From positions 1,453,001-1,517,000 of the forward strand of contig NZ_CP092473.1 in assembly GCF_014287515.2 (NCBI RefSeq): 64,000 nucleotides of DNA, read 5' to 3'. Every line of letters begins with the position of its first letter. Position 1 is the first letter of the stretch. The position numbers and the translations under genes are program-made. This document shows positions 26,305 to 36,364 of the stretch, one piece after another. A model generated the notes under the pieces. It searched no databases. It saw nothing but the letters and a program-made list of their open reading frames with translations, and was not told the origin of the DNA. This DNA is from Roseburia rectibacter (GTDB taxonomy: Bacteria; Bacillota; Clostridia; Lachnospirales; Lachnospiraceae).

Positions 26305-27636
26305 ATGGAATTCATGACAGGTGTAAACAAAAAGGAAACCTTAGAGATCGGTGATTTACTGACCGGCAGCTATGAGGGAAAAAGTGTAAAAGTAAACGGA
26401 GCAGTGCATACCATCCGTGATATGGGTGAAGTTGCATTTATCGTCTTAAGAAAGAGAGAAGGACTGCTCCAGTGTGTTTACGAAGAAGGAAAAACACAGT
26501 TTGACTTAAAAGATTTAAAAGAGGCAGCAACGATTGAGTTGGAGGGAACCGTAAAACCGGAGGAACGTGCACCACACGGATTTGAGATCCGTCTGGATAA
26601 AATCAAGGTATTGTCCGAACCGGCTGCACCGATGCCGCTTGCAATCTCAAAATGGAAATTAAATACCTCCTTGGAGGCGAATTTAAACAACCGTGCGATC
26701 GCCCTTCGAAATGTCAGGGAGCGTGCAAAATTCCGTATTCAGGAAGGTGTGGTACGGGGATTTCGTGATTTCTTATACAGTCAGGGGTTTACAGAGATCC
26801 ATACACCAAAGATCGGTGCAAAAAGTGCAGAGGGCGGGGCAAACCTGTTCCGGTTGGAATATTTCCACAGACCGGCAGTTTTACAGCAGAGTCCTCAGTT
26901 TTACAAACAGATGATGGTCGGCGTATTTGACCGGGTGTTTGAGACGGCGCCGGTATTCCGTGCAGAAAAACATAATACCAAACGTCACTTGAACGAGTAC
27001 ACCAGCCTTGATTTTGAGATGGGATATATTGATGGATTCGAAGATATCATGGCGATGGAGACCGGATTTTTGCAGTATATGATCGCACTGCTCAAAAAAG
27101 ATTATGCAGAGGAACTTCGGTTATTAGGCGTCACACTGCCGAACGTCGAAAAGATCCCGACCGTGCGGTTTGATGAGGCAAAAGAAAAAGTAGCGGAAAA
27201 ATATCACCGTCAGATCAGAAATCCATACGATCTTGAACCGGAGGAGGAAGCACTGATCGGACAGTATTTTAAAGAAGAATATGATGCAGATTTTGTATTT
27301 GTTACGCATTACCCATCCAAGAAACGTCCGTTTTATGCCATGGATGATCCGGCAGATCCGACGTATACGTTAAGTTTTGACCTCTTATATCAGGGACTTG
27401 AGATCACGACCGGCGGACAGCGTATCCACGATTATAACAGGCTGATGGAGAAAATTGAAAAACGTGGTATGGAGTCTGAGGGAATGGAACAGTACTTATC
27501 CGTATTTAAACATGGCATGCCGCCACATGGTGGACTTGGAATCGGATTAGAGCGTCTGACCATGAAATTAGTCGGTGAGGACAATGTTCGTGAAACTACT
27601 TTATTCCCTCGTGATTTAAGCAGATTAGAGCCGTAA
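26305..27636 (+). CDS. aspS: aspartyl-tRNA synthetase, short archaeal-type (probably non-discriminating)
   Basis: A 443-residue class II synthetase. At this length it lacks the bacterial insertion domain of the 590-residue AspRS. The OB-fold anticodon-binding domain (about 15-110) is followed by the class II core: motif 2 in FRAEKHNTKRHLNEY (about 220-234) and motif 3 in GIGLERL (near 413). Start ATG 26,305 has AAAGGAG ten bases before it. Its place behind an Asn-type T-box and ahead of gatC, gatA and gatB argues that it makes Asp-tRNA-Asn for amidation. Non-discrimination is inferred from family and context. Confidence 0.88.
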   Translation: MEFMTGVNKKETLEIGDLLTGSYEGKSVKVNGAVHTIRDMGEVAFIVLRKREGLLQCVYEEGKTQFDLKDLKEAATIELEGTVKPEERAPHGFEIRLDKIKVLSEPAAPMPLAISKWKLNTSLEANLNNRAIALRNVRERAKFRIQEGVVRGFRDFLYSQGFTEIHTPKIGAKSAEGGANLFRLEYFHRPAVLQQSPQFYKQMMVGVFDRVFETAPVFRAEKHNTKRHLNEYTSLDFEMGYIDGFEDIMAMETGFLQYMIALLKKDYAEELRLLGVTLPNVEKIPTVRFDEAKEKVAEKYHRQIRNPYDLEPEEEALIGQYFKEEYDADFVFVTHYPSKKRPFYAMDDPADPTYTLSFDLLYQGLEITTGGQRIHDYNRLMEKIEKRGMESEGMEQYLSVFKHGMPPHGGLGIGLERLTMKLVGEDNVRETTLFPRDLSRLEP

Positions 27637-27758
27637 TCAGGTTAGAACAGATGCAAAGAATCCAAAACAAAATAATTTTAGATCCATATCAGGTTCAAAA
27701 TTGAATGTAAATTGAGTTTTGCAAACAGGGATCATATGAATGAAAAAGGAGAACAGCC

Positions 27759-28676
27759 GTGAAACATTTGGGAACAAAAACAATCGAAACAAGACGTCTT
27801 GTTTTAAGACGATTTACACTTTCCGATGCAGAACCGATGTACCGTAACTGGGCATCGGATCCGGAAGTGACAAGATATCTGCTGTGGCCTGCACATGAGA
27901 GTGAAGAAGAGACGAAAGGCATTTTAAAAGGCTGGATCGCTGCATACGATAAAACGGAAAAATATGAATGGTGTATCGAATTAAAAGAGATCGGTGAGGC
28001 AATCGGCAGCATTGGTGTCGTAGCTGTCAATGAAAAAGTGCAGTCCATGGAAGTCGGTTATTGTTTAAGCTGTGACTACTGGAATAAAGGAATCATGTCA
28101 GAAGCATTAGAGGCAGTGGTAGAATACTTGACTAACGAAGTTGGGGCACGCAGGATCGCGGCGCGATGTGATACCAGAAATCCGTACTCAGCCAAAGTGA
28201 TGGAAAAGTGTGGTCTTAAATATGAAGGAACAGCGATTCAGGCTGAGTGGAACAATTCTGGAGCCGGGGATGTTGCTTATTATGGTCTGGTGGTTGGACC
28301 TGTGATCGTAGAAGAACCGGAAGAAGCTGAAGAACCGGGAATCGAGGAAGAGGAAGAAATTCCGGCAGTTAAGACCGGACGCAAAAACGAAATCTCAGAC
28401 GAGACGATCGAGTATGTCGGAATCCTTGCAAAATTAGAGCTGAATGAGGAAGAAAAAGAGCATGCCAAGAAAGATATGGAAGAAATGCTCAACTATATTG
28501 ATAAATTAAACGAACTTGATACCACAGGAGTGGAACCTATGTCACATGTATTTCCGGTAAACAATGTATTCCGGGAAGATGTAGTGACAAACGGGGACGG
28601 CAGTAAAGAGACACTGTTTAATGCACCGGAACAGAAAGATGGTGGATTTAAAGTGCCAAAGACGATTGGAGATTAA
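27759..28676 (+). CDS. gatC: GNAT acetyltransferase-GatC fusion protein
   Basis: A 305-residue two-domain protein starting at GTG 27,759 behind AAAAAGGAG. Residues 1-183 are a RimJ/RimL-type N-acetyltransferase ([43 protein letters not shown]). A Glu-rich linker (184-208) leads to a complete GatC (about 210-305: [40 protein letters not shown]). GatC stabilises GatA in the Asp-tRNA-Asn/Glu-tRNA-Gln amidotransferase. There is no ATG or ribosome binding site at the domain border, so GatC is probably made only as a fusion. What the acetyltransferase modifies is unknown. Confidence 0.9.
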   Translation: MKHLGTKTIETRRLVLRRFTLSDAEPMYRNWASDPEVTRYLLWPAHESEEETKGILKGWIAAYDKTEKYEWCIELKEIGEAIGSIGVVAVNEKVQSMEVGYCLSCDYWNKGIMSEALEAVVEYLTNEVGARRIAARCDTRNPYSAKVMEKCGLKYEGTAIQAEWNNSGAGDVAYYGLVVGPVIVEEPEEAEEPGIEEEEEIPAVKTGRKNEISDETIEYVGILAKLELNEEEKEHAKKDMEEMLNYIDKLNELDTTGVEPMSHVFPVNNVFREDVVTNGDGSKETLFNAPEQKDGGFKVPKTIGD

Positions 28677-28689
28677 TCAGGAGGATCAT

Positions 28690-30147
28690 ATGAACATTAT
28701 GAGTTTGACTGCCGTGGAACTCGGCAAAAAGATAAAAGCAAAAGAAATCTCAGTAGAAGAAGCTGTTATGGCGGCATTAGATGCCATCGAGAAAAAAGAA
28801 AAACTCGTAAACAGCTTTGTGACGGTAGATAAAGAAGGCGCACTGAAACGTGCAAAAGAAGTACAAAAACAGATTGATGACGGCATTTTGACTGGACCGC
28901 TTGCAGGTGTTCCGGTTGCCATTAAGGATAATATGTGTACGAAAGACTTGCTTACCACCTGTTCTTCTAAGATATTATATAACTTTATCCCGACCTATAC
29001 GGCAGAGGCAGTTTTAAATCTGGAAAAGGCGGGGGCAGTGATTTTAGGAAAGACCAATATGGATGAGTTTGCCATGGGAAGTACGACAGAGACATCTGCT
29101 TATGGCGAGACGAAGAATCCGTGGAACACAGAGCATGTGCCGGGAGGTTCTTCGGGTGGTTCCTGTGCAGCAGTTGCGGCTGAGGAATGTGTTTTTGCAC
29201 TTGGTTCAGATACTGGCGGTTCTATCCGTCAGCCGAGTTCTTTCTGTGGTGTGACCGGAATCAAACCGACCTATGGAACGGTATCACGTTATGGACTGAT
29301 CGCCTATGGTTCATCTTTAGATCAGATCGGGCCGGTTGCGAAAGATGTGACTGACTGTGCAACGATTTTAGAGACGATTGCTTCTTATGACACGAAGGAT
29401 TCCACTTCTGTAAAAAGAGAAGATTACGATTTTACCAGTGCACTGGTGGATGATGTTGCAGGAATGAAGATCGGTATTCCGCGTGATTATTTCGGGGAGG
29501 GTTTAGATCCGGAAGTAAAAGCAGCAGTTTTACAGGCAGCAGAGGAATTAAAGAAAAAGGGCGCCATCGTGGAAGAGTTTGACTTAAGTCTGGTAGAATA
29601 TGCGATTCCTGCTTACTATGTCATCGCCTGTGCAGAGGCAAGTTCGAACCTTGCAAGATTTGATGGTGTAAAATATGGTTACCGTACCAAAGAGTATGAG
29701 GGACTTCATAATATGTACAAAAAATCACGTTCCGAAGGATTCGGACCGGAGGTAAAACGTCGTATCATGCTTGGTTCCTTTGTGTTAAGCAGCGGATATT
29801 ACGACGCATATTATCTGAAAGCACTCCGCACCAAGGCATTGATCAAACAGGCATTTGATAAAGCATTTGAAAAATATGATGTCATTTTAGGACCGGCGGC
29901 ACCGACCACTGCACCAAAACTGGGACAGTCCTTAAGTGATCCGATCAAGATGTATTTAGGAGATATCTATACGATTTCTGTAAACCTTGCCGGATTACCT
30001 GGTATTTCACTGCCATGCGGCAAAGATAAAAATGGTCTGCCGATCGGGTTACAGCTCATTGGAAACTGCTTTGAAGAGAAAAAGATCATCCGTGCGGCAT
30101 ATGCGTTTGAACAGACAAGAACCTATGAGCACAGCCCGCTTGCATAA
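28690..30147 (+). CDS. gatA: Asp-tRNA-Asn/Glu-tRNA-Gln amidotransferase subunit A
   Basis: A 485-residue amidase that releases ammonia from glutamine for GatB. The Ser-cisSer-Lys triad sits in AIKDNM (Lys near 78), GGSSGGS (near 153) and GSDTGGSIRQPSSF (nucleophilic Ser near 177). ATG 28,690 behind AGGAGG is chosen; the frame is open upstream inside gatC. It follows the GNAT-GatC gene by 13 bases and precedes gatB by 21. Confidence 0.96.
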   Translation: MNIMSLTAVELGKKIKAKEISVEEAVMAALDAIEKKEKLVNSFVTVDKEGALKRAKEVQKQIDDGILTGPLAGVPVAIKDNMCTKDLLTTCSSKILYNFIPTYTAEAVLNLEKAGAVILGKTNMDEFAMGSTTETSAYGETKNPWNTEHVPGGSSGGSCAAVAAEECVFALGSDTGGSIRQPSSFCGVTGIKPTYGTVSRYGLIAYGSSLDQIGPVAKDVTDCATILETIASYDTKDSTSVKREDYDFTSALVDDVAGMKIGIPRDYFGEGLDPEVKAAVLQAAEELKKKGAIVEEFDLSLVEYAIPAYYVIACAEASSNLARFDGVKYGYRTKEYEGLHNMYKKSRSEGFGPEVKRRIMLGSFVLSSGYYDAYYLKALRTKALIKQAFDKAFEKYDVILGPAAPTTAPKLGQSLSDPIKMYLGDIYTISVNLAGLPGISLPCGKDKNGLPIGLQLIGNCFEEKKIIRAAYAFEQTRTYEHSPLA

Positions 30148-30168
30148 TCCGAAAATGGAGGAATAGAG

Positions 30169-31599
30169 ATGAGTAAAATATATGAAACTGTCATTGGACT
30201 TGAGGTCCATGTTGAGTTAGCAACAAAAACAAAAATCTTCTGCGGCTGTTCCACAGCATTCGGCGGTGCACCAAATACACATACCTGTCCGGTGTGTACC
30301 GGTATGCCGGGTTCTCTTCCTGTATTAAACCGTCAGGTGGTGGAATATGCGATGGCAGTGGGAATTGCCACAAACTGCAGCATCACCCAGTACTGCAAAT
30401 TTGACCGTAAGAACTATTTTTATCCGGATAATCCGCAGAACTATCAGATTTCCCAGCTATATCTGCCAATCTGCAGAAACGGCGGTGTTGAGATCGAGAC
30501 GGCAGCCGGAAAGAAGATCATTGGTATCCATGAGATCCATATGGAGGAGGATGCCGGAAAACTTGTACATGATGAGTGGGAAGATGTCTCCATTGTTGAT
30601 TACAACCGTTCCGGTGTGCCGCTGATTGAGATCGTATCTGAGCCTGATATGCGTTCTGCGGACGAGGTTATTGCTTATCTTGAAAAACTGCGCATGATCA
30701 TCCAGTATCTTGGCGCTTCCGACTGTAAATTAAATGAAGGTTCCATGCGTGCCGATGTCAACCTGTCTGTACGTGAGGCAGGCGCAAAGAAGTTTGGAAC
30801 CCGTACCGAGATGAAAAACTTAAACTCCTTTAAAGCGATTGTAAGAGCTATCGAGGGAGAGCGTGCACGTCAGATTGAACTGCTTGAAGCCGGAAAGAAG
30901 ATCGTGCAGGAGACACGCCGCTGGGATGACAATAAGGAATCTTCCCATGAAATGCGTTCCAAAGAGGACGCCCAGGATTACCGTTATTTCCCGGAGCCGG
31001 ATCTTGTCCCGATCGTGATCAGCGACGAGTGGATCGCAAAAGTAAAGGCAAACCAGCCGGAGCTTCGCACGGAGAAATTGGAGCGTTACCAGAAAGAATT
31101 TGATCTTCCGAAATATGATGCCGAGATCATTACTGGACATAAGAAATTTGCGGATCTGTTTGAGGCGGCAACCGAGCTCTGCGGAAAACCGAAAAAAGTG
31201 TCCAACTGGATCATGGTGGAGACGATGCGCCTGTTAAAAGAAAATAACATGGATCCGGAGGATATCCGTTTTTCACCGGTCAATCTTGCAAAACTGATCA
31301 ATCTTGCCGATTCCGGTTCCATTACAAACACGGTCGCAAAGGAAGTATTCGAACTGATCTTTAAAGATGACATTGATCCGGAAAAATATGTTGAAGAGAA
31401 AGGCTTAAAGACAGTCAACGACGAGGGTGCACTCCGTGAGACAGTACAGAAAATATTAGCAGAAAATCCACAGTCGGTTGAGGATTACCATAACGGCAAA
31501 GAAAAGGCAATCGGATTCTTAGTCGGACAGACCATGAAAGCCATGAAAGGAAAGGCAAACCCGGCGCTTGTGAACCAGATATTAAAAGAGTTACTGTAA
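30169..31599 (+). CDS. gatB: Asp-tRNA-Asn/Glu-tRNA-Gln amidotransferase subunit B
   Basis: A 476-residue subunit that phosphorylates and amidates the mischarged tRNA. The N-terminal cradle domain begins YETVIGLEVHVELATKTKIF and has the zinc-site cysteines C-x-C...C-x2-C (FCGCSTAF, HTCPVCTG). The C-terminal YqeY/tail domain binds tRNA. Start ATG 30,169 follows AATGGAGGAA. It is the last gene of the T-box operon; a strong terminator follows. Confidence 0.97.
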   Translation: MSKIYETVIGLEVHVELATKTKIFCGCSTAFGGAPNTHTCPVCTGMPGSLPVLNRQVVEYAMAVGIATNCSITQYCKFDRKNYFYPDNPQNYQISQLYLPICRNGGVEIETAAGKKIIGIHEIHMEEDAGKLVHDEWEDVSIVDYNRSGVPLIEIVSEPDMRSADEVIAYLEKLRMIIQYLGASDCKLNEGSMRADVNLSVREAGAKKFGTRTEMKNLNSFKAIVRAIEGERARQIELLEAGKKIVQETRRWDDNKESSHEMRSKEDAQDYRYFPEPDLVPIVISDEWIAKVKANQPELRTEKLERYQKEFDLPKYDAEIITGHKKFADLFEAATELCGKPKKVSNWIMVETMRLLKENNMDPEDIRFSPVNLAKLINLADSGSITNTVAKEVFELIFKDDIDPEKYVEEKGLKTVNDEGALRETVQKILAENPQSVEDYHNGKEKAIGFLVGQTMKAMKGKANPALVNQILKELL

Positions 31600-31631
31600 G
31601 GTATTATATTTGATACCAACATCATGTATAT

Positions 31632-31667
31632 AAAAATATGAGGACTGAAAAAAGTCCTCATATTTTT
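31632..31667 (+). terminator. terminator of the gat operon
   Basis: AAAAATATGAGGACT (31,632-31,646) pairs perfectly with AGTCCTCATATTTTT (31,653-31,667). The group II intron begins directly behind it. Confidence 0.95.
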
Positions 31668-33519
31668 GGTTTGCGCGCCATGGGCGCGCTCTAATGGGTG
31701 AAAGTCCCGAACACGCCTAGGCAACGAGGAAGTGTATAGCAGAACAGCAAGGGTGTCCATCGTGAGGTGGAATCTGAAGGAAGCTGTAAGCAAACTCTTG
31801 GTCCGACGGACAGAAATCACATATAAGGCTCGGAAATACGGATAAGTCTGCCAAAAGAGATGAAGTCCTAAAGTTGCTGGAAGTACGAGTAAATGTGGCG
31901 GATAGATGAGAGGAAAGAGCGTGCACCTTAAGCGTGGAGGTCTCACAGGGGTTTCATTAGCCTAGTAACAACGAACTGTGAGAAGTCAGCCGAGCCCATA
32001 GTAGTGAAGAAGTCTCTGTAATAGAGATGGAGCAAAGGGGCGAACAATCAATAAGTTTGAGTATGTCTCGTATTGCAGAAGAGATAACATCTGCCGTAAC
32101 CAATCGGGTAAAAGATGGTCAAATCAAGCGAGACGGAAAGGAAAGAACGCATGGACACAAGTAGTCTAATGGAGCAGATATTATCTAGCGATAACCTCAA
32201 CAGAGCATATCTGCAGGTCGTACGAAACAAAGGTGCAGAGGGAGTGGACGGAATGAAGTGCACAGAACTTAAGGAACATCTTGCAAAGAACGGCGAAATC
32301 ATTAAGGAGCAGCTGAGGACAAGAAAGTATAAACCTCAGCCAGTACGGAGAGTGGAGATACCAAAACCCGATGGCGGTTTCAGAAACCTGGGAGTGCCAA
32401 CAGTAACAGACAGATTTATACAACAAGCTATTGCACAGGTCTTAACACCAATCTATGAGGAGCAGTTCCATGATCATAGTTATGGATTCAGACCGAACAG
32501 ATGTGCACAACAGGCAATCCTGACAGCACTTGATATGATGAACGAGGGCAACGACTGGATTGTAGACATTGACTTGGAAAAGTTCTTTGACACAGTAAAC
32601 CATGACAAGCTTATGACCATCATAGGCAGAACTATAAAAGATGGAGATGTTATCTCTATCATTAGGAAATATCTTGTCAGTGGAATCATGATTGATGATG
32701 AGTATGAGGATTCTATTGTGGGAACACCACAAGGAGGAAATCTTTCACCATTACTGGCAAATATCATGCTGAATGAACTTGATAAGGAAATGGAAAAGAG
32801 AGGGCTTAACTTTGTACGATACGCGGATGACTGTATTATTATGGTCGGAAGCGAAATGTCTGCCAATCGTGTAATGAGAAACATATCTCGTTTTATTGAA
32901 GAGAAACTAGGACTCAAAGTTAACATGACCAAGAGCAAAGTAGATAGACCAAGAGGATTGAAATATCTGGGTTTCGGATTCTACTTTGATTCAAGAGCAC
33001 ACCAATTTAAGGCAAAACCACATGCAAAATCAGTAGCAAAGTTCAAGAGGCGAATGAAAGAACTCACTTGTCGTAGCTGGGGCGTTAGTAACAGCTATAA
33101 GGTTGAGAAACTTAATCAGCTTATCAGAGGGTGGATTAACTACTTTAAAATAGGTAGTATGAAGGTGTTATGTGCCACGCTCGACCAAAGCATAAGATTT
33201 CGATTGCGCATGTGTATATGGAAACATTGGAAAACTCCACAGAATCGCGCGAAGAACTTAATAAAGCTAGGGGTATATAAGAAACTAGCGTACTCAACGG
33301 CTTATAATGGTGCGAGAATCGCACACTGCTGTCAAGGCGGTGCCATGAATGTAGCCGTTACAAAAGAAAGACTAACCCGTTTTGGATTAGTCTCAATGTT
33401 AGATTACTACACCGAAAGGTGTGTTACTTGTTAAGTTGATTGAACCGCCGTGTACCGAACGGTACGCACGGTGGTGTGAGAGGTCGGGAAATCACTCAGA
33501 TTTCCCTCCTACTCGATCG
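31668..33519 (+). mobile_element. group II intron, probably class C
   Basis: A structured 5' region (31,668-32,140, with GGGTGAAAGTCCC near 31,693) is followed by the reverse-transcriptase gene. Domain V is at 33,442-33,477 (GAACCGCCGTG...ACCGAACGGT...CACGGTGGTGT), and a short domain VI with GGGAAATC and GATTTCCC follows before about 33,519. Insertion directly after a rho-independent terminator and the lack of an endonuclease domain in the protein fit class C introns. The 5' boundary (31,668-31,672) and 3' boundary are approximate. All parts look intact. Confidence 0.9.
32151..33434 (+). CDS. group II intron reverse transcriptase/maturase
   Basis: A 427-residue protein that helps splicing and copies the intron into new sites. 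ATG 32,151 is chosen behind GGAAAGG; the frame is open from 32,115. The RT domain has YGFRPNR, the D of IVDIDLEKFFDTVNH, TPQGGNLSPLLANI and the catalytic YADD (near 233). The maturase/X domain follows (RGWINYFK, W-x-x-WKTP-like). It ends SMLDYYTERCVTC without an HNH endonuclease domain. Confidence 0.95.
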   Translation: MDTSSLMEQILSSDNLNRAYLQVVRNKGAEGVDGMKCTELKEHLAKNGEIIKEQLRTRKYKPQPVRRVEIPKPDGGFRNLGVPTVTDRFIQQAIAQVLTPIYEEQFHDHSYGFRPNRCAQQAILTALDMMNEGNDWIVDIDLEKFFDTVNHDKLMTIIGRTIKDGDVISIIRKYLVSGIMIDDEYEDSIVGTPQGGNLSPLLANIMLNELDKEMEKRGLNFVRYADDCIIMVGSEMSANRVMRNISRFIEEKLGLKVNMTKSKVDRPRGLKYLGFGFYFDSRAHQFKAKPHAKSVAKFKRRMKELTCRSWGVSNSYKVEKLNQLIRGWINYFKIGSMKVLCATLDQSIRFRLRMCIWKHWKTPQNRAKNLIKLGVYKKLAYSTAYNGARIAHCCQGGAMNVAVTKERLTRFGLVSMLDYYTERCVTC

Positions 33520-33589
33520 ATAGCTTGACAATCTTGTTTATGCATGCATATACTAAGTTAATTGCGAAACTCATTCATGAACTGGCGAT

Positions 33590-33729
33590 GTTGTGGAAAA
33601 TTGACAGATGAAAAAGAAAGTGCTGGGGAGCCGTCGGTACTTAGTGACCGTATTTTGGTCATTTAGTATCCGCTACGAGCGACACGCAGCGAGAGCGTGC
33701 TTTCGTTTCAGCTGTCAATTTCCCACAAC
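33590..33729. repeat. 140-base MITE-like or structured RNA element
   Basis: Outer arms GTTGTGGAAAATTGACAG (33,590-33,607) and CTGTCAATTTCCCACAAC (33,712-33,729) pair with one wobble. Inside are a second stem, TACTTAGTGACC with GGTCATTTAGTA (33,638-33,649 and 33,657-33,668), and a third from ACGCAGCGAGAGCGT. No frame of note is inside. A miniature inverted-repeat element or a folded RNA upstream of the HD gene are both possible. Confidence 0.65.
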
Positions 33730-33797
33730 GTTCACAGCCTAAAGCAGAGTTTCGCCCAGATACTGTTTCATAGAATAGCATGGAAAGAAGGAGCAAA

Positions 33798-34310
33798 ATG
33801 ACCTATCATTTATCCGACGAGCAGGAAAAATACTTTTATGACACCTTAGAGGAACTCTGCAGGCAGTCCCGCCTGTTAGAGTCTCATCGCTATATACAGC
33901 ATGGAGACACCAGCGTATTTCGCCACAGCGTATCGGTTGCATATTTCAGCTATTATCTGGCATTGAAAATGAACGCACCTGTGGATATCCACTCGCTGAT
34001 CCGTGGAGCGTTACTGCATGATTATTTTCTTTATGACTGGCACGAAAAAGATGCGTCACATAAATGGCATGGATTTCATCATGCAGAAAGGGCGTGCGAG
34101 AATGCCATGCGTGACATCCCGGATCTGAATGAAATAGAAAAAGATATGATAAAATGTCATATGTTTCCATTAAATATCGTTCCGCCCAAATATATGGAAG
34201 GCTGGATCTTGTGCTGTGCGGATAAGATATGTTCCGGTGCAGAAACTGTGAAAGGACGCATGCCGGAGAAAGTTATTTTACCATGGAAGAAGAAAGAAAA
34301 AGTGGTTTAG
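33798..34310 (+). CDS. HD-domain phosphohydrolase
   Basis: A 170-residue metal-dependent hydrolase. H50 region FRHSVSVAYFS, HD in ALLHDYFLYDWHEKD (near 80) and HHAERA/KCHMFPL give the HD metal-binding pattern. ATG 33,798 follows AAGGAG and is preferred to 33,780. The sequence type is common in Firmicutes and its substrate is not known, probably a nucleotide. It is a single gene closed by a perfect terminator. Confidence 0.82.
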   Translation: MTYHLSDEQEKYFYDTLEELCRQSRLLESHRYIQHGDTSVFRHSVSVAYFSYYLALKMNAPVDIHSLIRGALLHDYFLYDWHEKDASHKWHGFHHAERACENAMRDIPDLNEIEKDMIKCHMFPLNIVPPKYMEGWILCCADKICSGAETVKGRMPEKVILPWKKKEKVV

Positions 34311-34331
34311 AGTAATATAAAAATAGAGATG

Positions 34332-34378
34332 AAAATGGGCATATATAAAGTTTTTGGCTTTATATATGCCCATTTTTT
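34332..34378 (+). terminator. perfect terminator hairpin
   Basis: AAAATGGGCATATATAAAG (34,332-34,350) pairs fully with CTTTATATATGCCCATTTT, followed by TT. It can also serve the ABC operon arriving on the minus strand. Confidence 0.93.
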
Positions 34379-34435
34379 GAGGTCACTTATGAAAATACAG
34401 AGAAAGAAAAATATCTATACGATTTAAAATATATT

Positions 34436-36364
34436 CTAGCCCTCCGCAAGATTTCCTGTGTAAAGCTGATAATATTTTCCTTTTTCTTCCATGAGTTTGT
34501 CATGGTTGCCGCGTTCGATGACGCGTCCCTGCTCTAATACGATAATGCAGTCACTGTTCTTGACTGTGGAGAGGCGGTGGGCGATCACGAAAGTGGTACG
34601 TCCTGCCATCAGTTTATCCATACCATCCTGAACGATCTTTTCTGTTCTGGTATCAATGGAACTGGTTGCCTCATCGAGGATCAGTACCGGCGGATCTGCG
34701 ATCGCAGCGCGTGCGATGGCGAGCAGCTGACGCTGTCCCTGGCTTAAGTTTGCACCGTCACCGGTTAAAAGTGTGTTGTAACCGTCCGGCAACTGGTGGA
34801 TAAAGGTATCTGCATTGGCAAGTTTTGCGGCTGCAATGACTTCTTCATCTGTGGCATCGAGTTTTCCATAGCGGATATTTTCCATTACGGTTGCAGTGAA
34901 CAGGTGTGTGTCCTGAAGTACGATGCCGAGGGAATGACGCAGATCGTCTTTTTTAATCTTATTGATATTGATACCATCGTAGCGGATCTTACCATCCTGA
35001 ATATCATAGAAACGGTTGATCAGGTTCGTGATCGTAGTCTTTCCGGCACCGGTACTTCCGACAAAAGCAATCTTCTGACCAGGTGTTGCGTAGAGGTCTA
35101 CATTGTGGAGCACGATCTTATCCGGGTTATAACCGAAATCAACATCATCAAAGACAACATCGCCTTTCAGCTCGATATAATCGACACTGCCGTCAGCCTG
35201 ATGTGTGTGTTTCCATGCCCACATACCGGTACGTTCTTTTGATTCGACGATCTGACCGTTTTCTTTTCTGGCGCGGACGAGTGTAACATAACCTTCGTCT
35301 GTTTCCGGTTCTTCATCAAGCAGCTTAAAGATACGCTCGGAACCGGCAAGGGCCATGACGATATTGTTGAGCTGCATACTAAGCTGGTTGACCGGCTGGC
35401 TGAAACTCTTATTATAGGTAAGGAAACTTGCAAGTTTTCCGAGTGTAAAACCGCCGATGCCGTTTAAGGCGAGTACACCGCCGACTAAAGCACAGAGTAC
35501 ATAGCTGATGTTACCGATCTGTGCATTGACAGGCATTAAAATATTACCAAATTTATTGGCATTGTCTGCACTGTGGAAGAGCTGGTCATTCAATCTGTTA
35601 AAGTTTTCGATACTTTCTTCTTCATGGGTAAAGACCTTGACGACTTTCTGACCATTCATCATCTCTTCGATATAACCGTTGACCGTTGCGATATCTTTCT
35701 GCTGTGCGATAAAGTATTTTGCACTGAGTGCACCGATCTTTTTTGTGGCAAAAAGTGTGACACCGATCATAAGAAGTGTCACGATTGTCAACGGAACATT
35801 TAAGAGAAGCATGCTGACAAATACACTCACGATGGTGATGATACTGTTCAAAAACTGTGGCATACTCTGGCTGATCATCTGACGGAGTGTATCGATATCG
35901 TTCGTATAGGTGGACATGATATCTCCGTGATAATGTGTGTCAAAGTAGCGGATCGGAAGTTCTTCCATATGGGTAAACATGTCATCACGCAGGTTTTTTA
36001 AAGTACCCTGTGAAACATTTACCATGATACGTGTATATATATAAGAAGCGAGTGCTCCGATCAGGTAAAAAAAGGCAACGCGCATGATAGCGTGGAGCAG
36101 ACCGGAAAAATCAGGATCTGCCTGACCGATGAGCGGCAGAATATAGCTGTCGATCAGAGTCTGCATAAACCAGGTACCCTGTACACTGGCAAGTACGGTA
36201 ATGAAAATACAGATCACGACAAGAATACAGTGAACTGTATAATTTTTCATAATGTAAGCGAGCAGACGCATAAAAAGTCTGCCGGGATTTTCAACTTTCG
36301 GACGTGGGCCTTTTGGACCTCTGCCACCCGGACCATGAACCGGTTTGGTATTTTTTTCTGCCAT
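34436..36364 (-). CDS. ABC exporter half-transporter, MdlB/LmrD-like
   Basis: A 642-residue exporter subunit with an N-terminal proline/glycine-rich tail (HGPGGRGPKGPRP), six TM helices (about 35-330) and an ATPase domain. Walker A is GSTGAGKTT, the signature LSQGQRQLLAIARA and Walker B VLILDEATSS. It starts in a TAATG overlap with the upstream subunit gene, so the two form a heterodimeric multidrug-type exporter. Substrate unknown. Confidence 0.93.
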   Translation of the reverse strand: MAEKNTKPVHGPGGRGPKGPRPKVENPGRLFMRLLAYIMKNYTVHCILVVICIFITVLASVQGTWFMQTLIDSYILPLIGQADPDFSGLLHAIMRVAFFYLIGALASYIYTRIMVNVSQGTLKNLRDDMFTHMEELPIRYFDTHYHGDIMSTYTNDIDTLRQMISQSMPQFLNSIITIVSVFVSMLLLNVPLTIVTLLMIGVTLFATKKIGALSAKYFIAQQKDIATVNGYIEEMMNGQKVVKVFTHEEESIENFNRLNDQLFHSADNANKFGNILMPVNAQIGNISYVLCALVGGVLALNGIGGFTLGKLASFLTYNKSFSQPVNQLSMQLNNIVMALAGSERIFKLLDEEPETDEGYVTLVRARKENGQIVESKERTGMWAWKHTHQADGSVDYIELKGDVVFDDVDFGYNPDKIVLHNVDLYATPGQKIAFVGSTGAGKTTITNLINRFYDIQDGKIRYDGININKIKKDDLRHSLGIVLQDTHLFTATVMENIRYGKLDATDEEVIAAAKLANADTFIHQLPDGYNTLLTGDGANLSQGQRQLLAIARAAIADPPVLILDEATSSIDTRTEKIVQDGMDKLMAGRTTFVIAHRLSTVKNSDCIIVLEQGRVIERGNHDKLMEEKGKYYQLYTGNLAEG

